A stretch of 64,000 nt of DNA from the NCBI RefSeq assembly GCF_001605885.1, contig NZ_LRPE01000002.1:1-64000 (forward strand), read 5' to 3'. Shown piece after piece: positions 24,127 to 32,717 of the stretch. The notes beneath the pieces are model-generated. The model worked only from the letters and a program-made list of their open reading frames with translations. It had not been told where the DNA came from and did no database searches. Every line of letters starts with the position of its first letter. Position 1 is the stretch's first letter. Origin of the DNA: Acinetobacter lactucae (GTDB lineage: Bacteria > Pseudomonadota > Gammaproteobacteria > Pseudomonadales > Moraxellaceae). The position numbers and the translations under genes were made by a program.

Positions 24127-25356
24127 ATGACAAAATCTAGTCCGAAGCCCACATTAGCCAGCCCTTTAACTTTAGCGTGTGGCATTACCATTCCAAACCG
24201 GATCACTAAATCTGCCATGAGTGAGCAACTTGCCGATCGATATGGTTCGCCGACCACTGACTTGCAACAGTTGTATGCAGCTTGGGCCAAAGGTGGAGCA
24301 GGGTTACTGATTACAGGCAATGTCATGATAGACAGTCGTGCTTTTGTAGAACCAAGAAATGTGGTTCTAGAGTCGGCAAAGTTTTTGCAAGCAAATAAGT
24401 TATGGGCTCAGGCTGCTCAAGCACATGGCGCTAAAATTATTATGCAGATTAACCACCCAGGTCGTGTTGCAGTTTTACCCCTTTTGAAAAAACCTATAGC
24501 ACCTTCGGCAGTTGGGCTTGATTTACCAGCCATGAATATTATTCGCATACCACGTGCAATGACCGAACAGGAAATACATGAGCAGATCAATCGATTTGCT
24601 CAAACTGCTCGACTTGCCGTTGAGGCTGGTTTTGATGGGGTACAGGTGCATGCAGCCCATGGCTATTTACTCTCACAATTTTTGTCACCACTCTCAAATG
24701 TTCGAAACGATCAATGGGGAGGAAGCCCTGAAAATCGACGCCGTATGTTGATTGAAACAGTTCGGACTGTACGAGCTGCAATCGGCAAAGACAAAATATT
24801 AAGTGTAAAACTCAACTCTGCCGACTTTCAAAAAGGAGGTTTAAGTCAGGAAGAATCTCTCCAAATTGCATTAGCTTTAGACGCGGAAGGTATCGATCTA
24901 TTAGAGATTTCAGGGGGGAATTATGAGTCTCCAGCTCAGCTTGGATATGCGCCTGATCGTTCTATTCAGCGTGATGCATATTTTATTGATTATGCCACTG
25001 CACTTCGCAAACAAAGCAAATTACCACTCATGTTAACTGGAGGGTTACGTAACACTAGTTTCATGAACCAGATTGTATCCGATGGTATTGTTGACCTAGT
25101 AGGCATGGCGCGACCATTTGCAATCGAACCAGATTTGGCAATCAAACTATTGGCTGGAAAATCTATCGCTGAAACAGTAGACGTTCCATCAGTGGGGTAT
25201 AAACCCGTAGATGCATATTTACAGCTTGCATGGCATTTAGCTCAATTCAGCCGTATTAGCCGAGGGCAACCACCTAAACCAATTAAAGGGTTGTTACGAA
25301 CAGTTATGTCATTTGGCCCGCGAATGGGCTGCAACATTTTAACTCAGAAATCATGA
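24127..25356 (+). CDS. NADH:flavin oxidoreductase (Old Yellow Enzyme family), second copy
   Basis: 409 residues, a close paralogue of the protein at 7174-8412: both share AAHGYLLSQFLSPLSN, NDQWGGSPENR (QDQWGGSLENR in the other), VKLNSADFQ and the LTGGLR/VTGGIR phosphate site. AGGAAG precedes the ATG. Last of four genes behind the AraC-type regulator. FMN ene-reductase chemistry on enones or dienoyl compounds is expected. A relic of a TetR gene follows within 12 bases. Confidence 0.9.
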   Translation: MTKSSPKPTLASPLTLACGITIPNRITKSAMSEQLADRYGSPTTDLQQLYAAWAKGGAGLLITGNVMIDSRAFVEPRNVVLESAKFLQANKLWAQAAQAHGAKIIMQINHPGRVAVLPLLKKPIAPSAVGLDLPAMNIIRIPRAMTEQEIHEQINRFAQTARLAVEAGFDGVQVHAAHGYLLSQFLSPLSNVRNDQWGGSPENRRRMLIETVRTVRAAIGKDKILSVKLNSADFQKGGLSQEESLQIALALDAEGIDLLEISGGNYESPAQLGYAPDRSIQRDAYFIDYATALRKQSKLPLMLTGGLRNTSFMNQIVSDGIVDLVGMARPFAIEPDLAIKLLAGKSIAETVDVPSVGYKPVDAYLQLAWHLAQFSRISRGQPPKPIKGLLRTVMSFGPRMGCNILTQKS

Positions 25357-25367
25357 TATTGTTTTAT

Positions 25368-25583
25368 ATGTGTATTTTAATAGCTTGTATCATCTATTGC
25401 TGAAAGCCATTTTTGAAATTAAACAGATTTACTCTCAGGCCTACCGTATGGCAATTGAGTATAGAAAATGGCTGCTTTCAGAAATTTTTGATCTGTTGTT
25501 TAGTTTAGAATCTCATGCATTAAAACCCAATGCCATCATAGTTTTAAACCTAATTGATGGCTTGATTTTCCAGATTTTAATTA
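25368..25583 (+). pseudogene. Duplicated C-terminal fragment of a TetR gene
   Basis: About 216 bases align with 28158-28373 inside the intact TetR gene downstream, with most positions identical. Both encode FNSLYHLLLKAIFEIKQIY and AYRMAIEYRKWLL almost unchanged. Only the ligand domain is present; there is no DNA-binding part and no proper start. The copy ends exactly where the next gene (minus strand, stop at 25584) begins, so the junction marks a recombination point. Confidence 0.85.
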
Positions 25584-26966
25584 TTATCTATCGCCATTTT
25601 TCCAAGCGGATTGTACGTGATTGGCAATAGTGGGATAGTCCATAACGAAACGTACATGAGTCTCAACACCTGTTTTTAAGGTCGTATCATCTACAATAAA
25701 TTCTGGACTATGATTTGGAGCTGCTTTACTCATGTCTTGATCTTTAGGGGTAGCACCCAGTGAGATATAAAGAGATGGCATAAGTTTGCCATAATGTGCA
25801 AAGTCATCACTCGCACTGGCATTGGTGTCCATTCGATGCAAATGATTTTTACCTACTGTATTTTCTAAAGTAGGTAAAATTAATTGAGTGAGCATCTTAT
25901 TGTTATAAGTTACAGGGGCATAGGGAGAAAGTTCAATGTCTGCTTTAACATTATTTGCCAGCGCAGTATGTGTGATCATGTCAGGTAATTGTTGAAGAAT
26001 ATTTTGACGGATCTCTTCGCTATTTGTACGAATGGTTCCTTCCATATCAACTTCTTTGGGAATAATGTTGGCAGCAGTTCCGCCAGAAATATGTCCTACT
26101 GTCACTACGGCCATACCTTTAGTTAGATCAGAACGGCGACTAACCATGGTTTGAATATTGTTTATAATAGCAGCAGAAGCAACAATTGGATCTCGACCAG
26201 CCCATGGCATAGAAGCATGCACTTGTTGTCCGGTCAGTTTAATCCGAAATTCATCGGCACTATTTAGCATAGCTGCATCTTTATAGAAAATACTGCCACT
26301 TGGAATACCTGAAACAACGTGAATACCAAACATAACTTCAGGTTTTGGGTTTTTTAATGCACCATCCGCAATCATCTTTCTCGAACCAATTTGGTCACCT
26401 TGACTAAAACCTGCCAAATCAGCAGCTCCTTCTTCGGAGGGTTGAAAAACAAAAACAACAGTGCCTGCAAGTTTATTCTTATTTTCTGAAAGTATTTTTG
26501 CTGCACCCAATAGCATAGCCGTATGTGCATCATGACCACACGCATGCATTACGGGTTGCAGCTCTCCTTGATATTGTGCTTTTACTTTGCTTGCATAACT
26601 CAAATTTGTTTTTTCTTCTATTGGTAAGGCATCCATATCTGCTCTTAATGCCATGACAGGACCGGGCAGATCGCCTTTTAAGATTCCAATAATCCCTGTT
26701 TTGGCAAATCCTTTTCGAACTTCGACACCATAAGACTTCAACTCATTTTGCACTAATTTTGAAGTGTTAAACTCCATGTTGCCAAGCTCAGGATGTTCAT
26801 GAATATGATGACGAATTTGAATGGTTTTTGATTCATTTTTAGAAACAGAATCTTTAATCCAATCGGCAAAACTGGTCTGAGTGGTAATGAGTAGGGGTGC
26901 CACCAATACTAATTTATGAAATCCTTTCACCGTCTTTTCAAAAGATTTATTCAATAAACAATCCAT
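25584..26966 (-). CDS. Exported M20 amidohydrolase (hippurate hydrolase-like)
   Basis: 460 residues. A signal peptide is visible (K-rich start, LVLVAPLLITTQTSFA, cleavage near residue 34), so periplasmic. Metal motifs: RADMDALPI, HACGHDAHTAMLLGAA, the EE pair in FQPSEEGAAD, and HSPEF near the end; GQQVHASMPWAGRDPI is the dimerisation insert. This is the M20D aminoacylase/hippuricase/IAA-amino-acid hydrolase group, cutting N-acyl amino acids. GAGG lies 7 bases before the ATG. It is inserted between two copies of a TetR tail, so it and its neighbours look like an acquired block. Substrate unknown. Confidence 0.9.
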   Translation of the reverse strand: MDCLLNKSFEKTVKGFHKLVLVAPLLITTQTSFADWIKDSVSKNESKTIQIRHHIHEHPELGNMEFNTSKLVQNELKSYGVEVRKGFAKTGIIGILKGDLPGPVMALRADMDALPIEEKTNLSYASKVKAQYQGELQPVMHACGHDAHTAMLLGAAKILSENKNKLAGTVVFVFQPSEEGAADLAGFSQGDQIGSRKMIADGALKNPKPEVMFGIHVVSGIPSGSIFYKDAAMLNSADEFRIKLTGQQVHASMPWAGRDPIVASAAIINNIQTMVSRRSDLTKGMAVVTVGHISGGTAANIIPKEVDMEGTIRTNSEEIRQNILQQLPDMITHTALANNVKADIELSPYAPVTYNNKMLTQLILPTLENTVGKNHLHRMDTNASASDDFAHYGKLMPSLYISLGATPKDQDMSKAAPNHSPEFIVDDTTLKTGVETHVRFVMDYPTIANHVQSAWKNGDR

Positions 26967-27354
26967 GTTTTGCCTCAGTAGTCAGTTCTTATTCAGAGGA
27001 GAACAAACGGTCAATATGCCCAGTTCTCAATATTAAATTTTGTGATAAAGCGTATTTAGCGTTATGGCTATACATGGTTTAAATGCGTTAAATGTATAAT
27101 CACAACCTAACATGTATATACAACTTTGTGCTGGTAAAATAGCTTATTTTCTAAAAAGAAAGCAATAATTATCTCGTCCATCTTAGTATTTTTATTAAGT
27201 TAAACTTATAGACATGTACAGGAACTGATTCATATAACATTTGAAAAAATAGAGGAGGAAGCTTGTATTTCTAAAACAGTGTTCAATATTACTTTATATA
27301 ATGTTAAGTTGAATTACCTAATACGATGAAAAACAATAATTAATTAAATATTTT
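26967..27354. other. Intergenic, AT-rich, no gene seen
   Basis: 388 bases between the M20 gene and the phage-like remnant. It must hold the M20 promoter on the minus strand. I see no ORF with a ribosome site and no strong hairpin. Confidence 0.5.
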
Positions 27355-27591
27355 CTAGCCAATTTCACATTGACACTTCAAATATTGAAGATTACCATTT
27401 GCGGGCTGGCCTACATTGCCAGTCGGTTTTGACGGACCGAGTTTGTAAGACCACATCAGAGTTATTCCTTCTGAGGAATACTTATATGTGCACACCCCGT
27501 TCCCTCCCGTAGCGGTAGGACGGGAGTGGGACACCTTCGGGTGTGCTGGAGTCTTACCCAGTCCGTCAACCTGCTTCCGTTCTGCCACCAT
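27355..27591 (-). CDS. Ash-like small ORF of a prophage immunity region
   Basis: 78 codons, GC-richer than its surroundings, with segments VDGLGKTPAHPKVSH and SKPTGNVGQPANGN that resemble Ash/Icd-like ORFs I recall from phage immunity regions. An internal start (ATG 27456, with AAGGAA in front) would give a 33-residue protein beginning MWSYKLG. The first half overlaps a C4-like antisense RNA on the same strand, and the codons after the internal start are complementary to it. This is the P1/P4-type arrangement in which the RNA blocks translation. Probably a remnant, since no replication or structural phage genes adjoin. Real expression is uncertain. Confidence 0.4.
   Translation of the reverse strand: MVAERKQVDGLGKTPAHPKVSHSRPTATGGNGVCTYKYSSEGITLMWSYKLGPSKPTGNVGQPANGNLQYLKCQCEIG
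27485..27570 (-). ncRNA. C4-like antisense RNA (phage immunity type)
   Basis: The segment folds into nested stems: GCACACCC with GGGTGTGC outside, CTCCCGT with ACGGGAG inside, and an ACACC/GGTGT hairpin. Next to it, GTCCGTCAA and GTCTTAC (27551-27569) are the exact complements of TTGACGGAC and GTAAGAC at 27429-27451, which flank the internal start of the Ash-like ORF. Structured core plus split complementarity to a nearby start is the C4/CI antisense RNA design of phages P1 and P4. Family assignment rests on this pattern, not a covariance search. Confidence 0.55.
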
Positions 27592-27876
27592 AATTTATAA
27601 TGTTTCGGCAGAACTCCCAATAGAAGGAGTTGGCTATGCACATTCATCATTTATTGGCAGACATTGCCAAGGTCTACAACGACACAACTTAAATCACTTT
27701 AAAGCAGCTCGATCGCCGTTAGGCTTTTCAGGCTTTAAATCATTACGTCTAAAACTTAGCAACAATAAAACTTGAGATGTGCCAAGCACAGTCTTTACGG
27801 CTTTGCTATGCCTTTTTTTCTCCCAAAAAAGTATCTCATTTATATACAACAAAAATTTATTTATAACGGTAAAACT

Positions 27877-28434
27877 ATGCCAACTTTAGAAAAATCTTCA
27901 AAAAAATTACAAGTCATCCATACCGCAATAGAGCTATTCAACAACTATGGATTTCACAATACGGGCGTGGACTTAATCGTCAAAAAATCCAAAATACCTA
28001 AAGGCACTTTTTATAACTACTTTCACTCAAAAGAACGCCTGATTGAAACGTGCATATCTTTTCAAAAAAGCAAACTTAAAGAAGAAGTGCTGGCAATTAT
28101 TTACTCAAGCCGTTACCGAACTTCAAGCGATAAAATCAAAGAGATTATTGTTTTACATGTCAATTTTAATAGCCTGTACCATCTATTACTGAAAGCCATT
28201 TTTGAAATTAAACAGATTTACCCTCAAGCCTATCGTATGGCAATTGAGTATAGAAAATGGTTACTTCGAGAACTTTTTGATCTAGTGTTTAGTTTAGAAA
28301 CTCATGCATTAAAACCAAGTGCGGACATGATTATAAATCTTATTGATGGTTTGATGTTCCAGATTTTAAGCTCAAAGAGTTTGGAGGAAAGGGATGTGGT
28401 GGTGGAGAGGTTTTTGGGTGGGATGGGCCGTTAA
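27877..28434 (+). CDS. TetR-family regulator (intact copy)
   Basis: 185 residues from ATG 27877 (MPTLEKSSKK); the longer frame upstream reads through phage-like sequence. The helix-turn-helix NTGVDLIVKKSKIPKGTFYNYFHSKERLIE is typical. The ligand domain (residues ~95-165) is the part duplicated at 25368-25583. No target gene is divergent; it stands between the phage remnant and a lipoprotein gene, so its partner may have been separated by the rearrangement. The old partner could be the OYE operon next to the duplicate. Confidence 0.85.
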   Translation: MPTLEKSSKKLQVIHTAIELFNNYGFHNTGVDLIVKKSKIPKGTFYNYFHSKERLIETCISFQKSKLKEEVLAIIYSSRYRTSSDKIKEIIVLHVNFNSLYHLLLKAIFEIKQIYPQAYRMAIEYRKWLLRELFDLVFSLETHALKPSADMIINLIDGLMFQILSSKSLEERDVVVERFLGGMGR

Positions 28435-28562
28435 TAGTTTTTTATTATCACGTCTGCTATTAAAGATAGTTAAAACTGAGAATTAATTATTTCATATAAT
28501 AAAATTTTAAATTATTATATTTAAAAGCATTTTATACCAGTCGATAAAAAAGAGTAAATTTG

Positions 28563-29600
28563 ATGACACTTAATAAAACTATTTTTCTTTTTCTACTTTC
28601 AGGTCTTATAGTGGGCTGTGGTGGTGGAGGAAGTAGCGATACTGTTGTCACAACAAAAGATGAAATTCTTAATACAGAGTTTGATAATACTACTTCTTAC
28701 AAATGGGGATCTATTCAGTTTGATACAACATTTGTTGAGATTACAAAGAATTCAAGAAATGGAAATATTTGGTATGCTGATTATCCTAAGTTAGATAAAG
28801 GTACAGAACCAGATATTGGACGCTTAATGTTAAGTACAGATGGCCTTTATAGACCTGATGAGACGAAGTATCCATTGGGTTATAGACGTTATATTTTGAG
28901 ATCTACTTCACAAGATGGAACGACACTTAGAAAAACTCCTTATAACAAAGATGGTCTAAAAAATATTGTTATAGAAGAGAAAGGACGCTGGGTTGATTTA
29001 AAAAATGTCAGGATAAGTGACAGAACCGCTGTATATTGGAATCTTCTTGCAGAGAAAATTCCTACAAGTGTATTTTTTCATCCAGAACTTATTGGTGATC
29101 AGTTTAAAGATTTTTTAGCTTTAACTAAGAAAAATATATTTCCAGCAGGAGCGAAATGTTTTCAGGTTGAAAGAACAAGCTATTCAGTACCTTATTATGT
29201 AATCACAAATACGGACAGCTTGGCTTTTGTTAATGGTGTTAGTGTTAATAACCTTTCAAATTATATTTCCTTAGCCGGAAGTAATGCCGTTACTGGAAAA
29301 TGGGGCAATGTACAGTGGGCTTATTTAAATACTGAGGCAAATGATCCTAAGTATTATACGATTTCGGTTTATATGAATATAGACAATAAATTAGCTTCAG
29401 GTTATTGGCAAAAGAATCCTAATACTTCAATTGAGACTTTAGTTGCAGGTTATGAAAGATCACTTGATTCAATTAATAATAATATTGATGTAATTTCGTT
29501 CCAAAGTGCGATTGAAGAAGCAAAAAATGAATGTACTTACTATAATTCAGTTGCTTCTCAAAAAATTGAATCATTGATTAATCAGACTTTATTGAATTAA
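28563..29600 (+). CDS. Putative lipoprotein, unknown function
   Basis: 345 residues. The lipobox LIVGC with Cys near 19 followed by GGGGSS marks a lipid-anchored protein with a flexible linker. The rest is mixed beta/alpha with many Tyr/Asn, no repeat and no motif I recognise; the two Cys at about 199 and 320 could pair. Start at ATG 28563, not the overlapping TTG 28560. AT-rich like the accessory genes after it. Monocistronic, with a hairpin behind. Confidence 0.75.
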   Translation: MTLNKTIFLFLLSGLIVGCGGGGSSDTVVTTKDEILNTEFDNTTSYKWGSIQFDTTFVEITKNSRNGNIWYADYPKLDKGTEPDIGRLMLSTDGLYRPDETKYPLGYRRYILRSTSQDGTTLRKTPYNKDGLKNIVIEEKGRWVDLKNVRISDRTAVYWNLLAEKIPTSVFFHPELIGDQFKDFLALTKKNIFPAGAKCFQVERTSYSVPYYVITNTDSLAFVNGVSVNNLSNYISLAGSNAVTGKWGNVQWAYLNTEANDPKYYTISVYMNIDNKLASGYWQKNPNTSIETLVAGYERSLDSINNNIDVISFQSAIEEAKNECTYYNSVASQKIESLINQTLLN

Positions 29601-29621
29601 TTTCAGATGTTTTTATTCTCA

Positions 29622-29660
29622 AAAATGAGAATTTAATTATTGAAATTATATTCTCATTTT
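29622..29660 (+). terminator. Weak hairpin terminator
   Basis: AAAATGAGAAT pairs with ATTCTCATTTT around ~17 bases. Fully A/T-rich arms, so stability is modest. Confidence 0.45.
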
Positions 29661-29699
29661 AAACTTTATTGTGCTTAATTATTTTTGAAGATCATTTAA

Positions 29700-30017
29700 A
29701 TGAAAAAGACCAAATTAATAACTATTCTGGGCATAGTTTCCTTCATGTTGTCAGGCTGTCTACAAATGTTTCCTCCTACCGTAGCTGAGATAAATCCTGG
29801 AATTTATCAACTTCATGCTCAAAGCAATGCATTTGGTTCAAGAGATGCTTTACGATCAAAGCTCATCAATAAGGCGGAAGAAGTATGCAAGAATAAAGGT
29901 TTTGATGAGTTAGATAGTAATAACAAAATTGTAAATCATCACACTGCCTACAATTCAGGAATGATTATTCCGGTGAATACAAAAGCAGCGATTTTGAAAG
30001 TTAAGTGTAAAGAATGA
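29700..30017 (+). CDS. Small lipoprotein, unknown function
   Basis: 105 residues. Signal peptide of ~19 residues ending in the lipobox MLSGC. The mature part has GIYQLHAQSNAFGSRDALRSKLINKAEEVCKNKGF read in short blocks as a two-layer fold with two late Cys, resembling small Acinetobacter surface lipoproteins. No ribosome site is obvious. No operon partner; function unknown. Confidence 0.7.
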   Translation: MKKTKLITILGIVSFMLSGCLQMFPPTVAEINPGIYQLHAQSNAFGSRDALRSKLINKAEEVCKNKGFDELDSNNKIVNHHTAYNSGMIIPVNTKAAILKVKCKE

Positions 30018-30296
30018 TGTAAAATGAAGTTAATCTATTTGGAAACATCTTGTTTTGAAAGGATGCTCTCTTATAGAGCCTATTTTCTGTGTAGGTTATT
30101 ATAGGAGGGGGAATTAATATGGTCTGGAATAATATAAAGATATTCTCATTCTGAAGCTTAAAAAGCTCACAAAGATGTGATTCTTTATATTACACACTGC
30201 TTAAAAAATATACAGAAACCTCCCTAAAACGAGTTGGAACGCTACAAACACGAATGATACTTTAAGTTTCACTCTTCCCAATAAGTGAGGTGAGCA

Positions 30297-30437
30297 ATGA
30301 AATTGTTAGCTTTGATTAGTATGGGAGTTGCAGCGAGTTATTGGTATAAAACTATAAAAGATAGCAAGCCAACTCTTCTGAAACCTAATTTTGATGAAAT
30401 AGTAAAAAACTTTGTATTAGCAGAATTTAAAGGCTAA
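30297..30437 (+). CDS. 46-residue membrane-anchored peptide
   Basis: Below the usual length cut-off but well supported: GTGAGGTGAGC is a strong ribosome site six bases before the ATG, and a clean terminator follows 25 bases after the stop. Product: hydrophobic N-terminus MKLLALISMGVAASYWY, then a polar tail ending VLAEFKG. Likely a single-span inner-membrane peptide. No homologue recalled. It could be a small stress peptide or a toxin-like peptide; neither is shown. Confidence 0.55.
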   Translation: MKLLALISMGVAASYWYKTIKDSKPTLLKPNFDEIVKNFVLAEFKG

Positions 30438-30461
30438 TGCATTTAATAATCCTAATTGAAT

Positions 30462-30492
30462 AAAAAGCTCATCGGAAGATGGGCTTTTTTAT
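30462..30492 (+). terminator. Rho-independent terminator
   Basis: AAAAGCTCATC pairs with GATGGGCTTTT (one G-T pair) around GGAA, followed by T-run. Confidence 0.8.
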
Positions 30493-30593
30493 TGTTATGG
30501 ATCTTAGAATTTCTTTTTAGAAAAAACACCTTAAGATACTTGTTTATTTAGTTGTACTGAACTAACAATGCATTAAAACAGGAGTGTCAAAGT

Positions 30594-30776
30594 ATGAAAA
30601 CAAGAATTGGCTACATTCCTAATGAGGAAGATGAAGAAGAATCTTTAATTACCGCAAAGATTGACTCAGAAATTGGAAAATTAAGGAAAAAAAGGGATGA
30701 ACAAACACTAACCTATACGGATGAGGGGAAAGATATTCAGCATAAAATTCAAATAGAATCTTCATTGAAGAGTTGA
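30594..30776 (+). CDS. 60-residue charged hypothetical protein
   Basis: AGGAG lies 10 bases before the ATG. The peptide is acidic at 9-17 (NEEDEEES) then a Lys/Glu helix, with no hydrophobic part, so cytoplasmic. No family recognised. It stands alone in the small-gene tract. Confidence 0.5.
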   Translation: MKTRIGYIPNEEDEEESLITAKIDSEIGKLRKKRDEQTLTYTDEGKDIQHKIQIESSLKS

Positions 30777-30985
30777 GATTAGATGTTCACCAATTATATT
30801 GTTAATTAATTATAAAAAACCTTAAATTTTAAAGGGTATTAAGAGCTATATTTACATAGCAACTATAGTGATTACATTTGATCATATTATTGTTTCATTT
30901 TTTGACGTTAAATTTATCATAATTTCATAAAGAGGGATCTAAGCGTAAGAAGACTTTTAAATCTCATAACTATAAGGAGATGGAG

Positions 30986-31444
30986 ATGCCAAGATATTTA
31001 GCTATCGCAGATAAGGTATATAAAAAAATAAAAAATGATAAGTTATATACGGAAAATACAGTTGAGAACTTAAATTGTTTAATCAGTGAAATCCGTAAAG
31101 CTATTAAAGATACTGAGTTTAAACTTAAACATAATTTTATCAATTTTGAAGAGTGTCTCTCAAAACCATTAGCTGAGTGTGAAGTCAAAATTGATCTGTC
31201 TCTTATGCCTAGGTTTCAAAATGAAGATGAGTTCATTTTGTGGCTAGCAGGCTTTATTGAAAGAATAACAATCGGTGGAAAGCCAAAACTTCCTCCTATA
31301 TCTCAGATGATACCAAAAGGTTTTGAATTTAATAAAGACATTAAATCTGTACCAACCACCCCACAAAAAGAAGAAAGTGTTGAAATGATAATAAATTATT
31401 TTAAATCTGAGGATTACCTTAAAAAAACAAAAATATCTTCGTGA
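30986..31444 (+). CDS. Hypothetical cytoplasmic protein, 152 residues
   Basis: I choose ATG 30986, six bases behind AAGGAG; the ATG at 30980 touches that site directly. Helical N-terminal ~60 residues (KVYKKIKNDKLYTENTVENL), then EFILWLAGFIERI and a Pro-rich GGKPKLPPISQMIPKGF. This middle part (a hydrophobic helix plus GGKPKLP) recalls small phage or plasmid hypothetical proteins but is not assignable. No signal peptide. A strong terminator follows 57 bases downstream. Confidence 0.65.
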   Translation: MPRYLAIADKVYKKIKNDKLYTENTVENLNCLISEIRKAIKDTEFKLKHNFINFEECLSKPLAECEVKIDLSLMPRFQNEDEFILWLAGFIERITIGGKPKLPPISQMIPKGFEFNKDIKSVPTTPQKEESVEMIINYFKSEDYLKKTKISS

Positions 31445-31500
31445 GAAGCATATGGAAGTGTGTGCATCATACTTCTATATACTGCTGAAAATATTACAGC

Positions 31501-31524
31501 AACCGCCTCTGGGGCGGTTTTTTA
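31501..31524 (+). terminator. Rho-independent terminator
   Basis: AACCGCC pairs with GGCGGTT around a 5-base loop, then T6. Confidence 0.85.
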
Positions 31525-31700
31525 ATTTAATTTTTTAGCTTCAAATAGAGCTAAATCATTTAGGACGCTGAACAACATGGGAATTAACCACAGAGTGAAG
31601 TCGCAAAAGTAGATGACCAATTTTTATCATGAAAAAAATAATACAGCTCAAAGAACGGCGTGATATGGTATGTGAACACCTCCAAAAATAAGGATTAGAT

Positions 31701-31937
31701 ATGTCAGACAATACAACGAAATGGCTTTGTGTAGGTGGTGCACTAAGTGGAGAGTGGAGAGAGCAGCAATTAGAAGCTTTTGATGTTGATCCCAATGATT
31801 TAAATACTCATAGTTATGAACCAATGAAACTTATTAATCCTGTTACCAAGGCAGAACAGCATTTCTATGTATATACGGAGTTACAGGAACAGGCATATGA
31901 TAGGGCCATAAATTTTGCCTTATATAAAAATCAATAA
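31701..31937 (+). CDS. Hypothetical protein, 78 residues
   Basis: AAGGA ten bases before the ATG and a terminator directly after the stop support a real gene. The product (WLCVGGALSGEWREQQ early, HFYVYTELQEQAYDRAI late) is soluble and acidic. The pattern suggests a small beta-sheet plus helix; I know of no function. Conserved-hypothetical in style, probably of phage or accessory origin. Confidence 0.65.
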   Translation: MSDNTTKWLCVGGALSGEWREQQLEAFDVDPNDLNTHSYEPMKLINPVTKAEQHFYVYTELQEQAYDRAINFALYKNQ

Positions 31938-31944
31938 GGATGAG

Positions 31945-31967
31945 AGAGCACTGAGGTGCTCTTTTTT
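31945..31967 (+). terminator. Rho-independent terminator
   Basis: AGAGCAC pairs with GTGCTCT around TGAG, then T6. It begins 7 bases after the stop codon. Confidence 0.85.
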
Positions 31968-32188
31968 ATGAGAAGATAAGGACTGGTTAAGTGGAAAAAC
32001 AATTAAAAAAGCCCCTCATATCTGAGAGACTAGTCATATCAATTTTCTGGGATGAATGGCTGCAATTTCTTAAATAACTAAACAAATCAAATTGATAAAA
32101 GTAGTTAATAGTATAATAAATCAGTGCACTAATTTATTCTTAATAGTAGCAAAGCCTTAAAACAACTTAAGGCACTGTTAATAAGAAA

Positions 32189-32365
32189 TTATTTGTTGTT
32201 CGGATCAGGTTGATCATTATTCTCTGGCAGATCTTTTACGGTGCCAGGAACTTCTGATGGTTGAGTTTCAGTAGGGGGTGTGGTTGCAGAATGCTTTTTT
32301 ATTTGAGCTTTAATGATATTAGCGTGGTTAGTTGTATTTTGAGAAAAACTTTTAAAACCTGACAT
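32189..32365 (-). CDS. 58-residue hypothetical protein, Pro/Asn-rich tail
   Basis: A short minus-strand gene: ATG at 32363-32365 with AGAAGATAAA before it, stop at 32189-32191. Product begins MSGFKSFSQNTTNHAN, then a Lys-rich helix and a low-complexity tail of Pro, Thr, Glu and Asn ending DQPDPNNK. Codon use matches its neighbours, and the reading frame has no in-frame stop while the others do. Function unknown, perhaps a disordered small protein. Confidence 0.5.
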   Translation of the reverse strand: MSGFKSFSQNTTNHANIIKAQIKKHSATTPPTETQPSEVPGTVKDLPENNDQPDPNNK

Positions 32366-32717
32366 TTTTATCTTCTTATCTTTACTAGGGAAAGCCCATA
32401 GTACGCTTTAAATGCCTTTACATTGCGGTAGTTTTAAGACTGATATGTGTTGATATGTCATAGAAATAGGCTTTATTTCGACTATATATTTCATAAATAA
32501 AATCAATTATATACAACTCGTTGAATCCTTTCCTTTAAAACTTGGAATTATGCTATCCATATTTCAAGTAGGGGTACATAAAGCACACATATATAAATTT
32601 TTTCAAAGTAGTGAATGGATAAATTTTAAAAAATCACTCAATCTAATTGTCTACAAAATATTGATAGTATAAAAATTTTGTTAAGCATACTATGTCTGAT
32701 TAAATTGGAGCATATTA
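32366..32717. other. Intergenic, no gene seen
   Basis: 352 AT-rich bases between divergent small genes. A plausible promoter for the next gene is TTGTCT (32648) with TATAAA 15 bases on. No ORF with a ribosome site, no repeat. Confidence 0.4.

Noticed and set aside
27634..27690. 18-codon plus-strand ORF with a strong AAGGAG site
   Set aside because: A good ribosome site but the frame stops at once. It may be a fossil phage gene; too short to call.
27488..27775. 95-codon plus-strand frame across the C4-like region
   Set aside because: It runs antisense through the structured RNA and has no ribosome site. The minus-strand reading explains the complementarity.
31556..31795. 79-codon minus-strand frame
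   Set aside because: Overlaps the 31701-31937 gene, which has better start and terminator signals.
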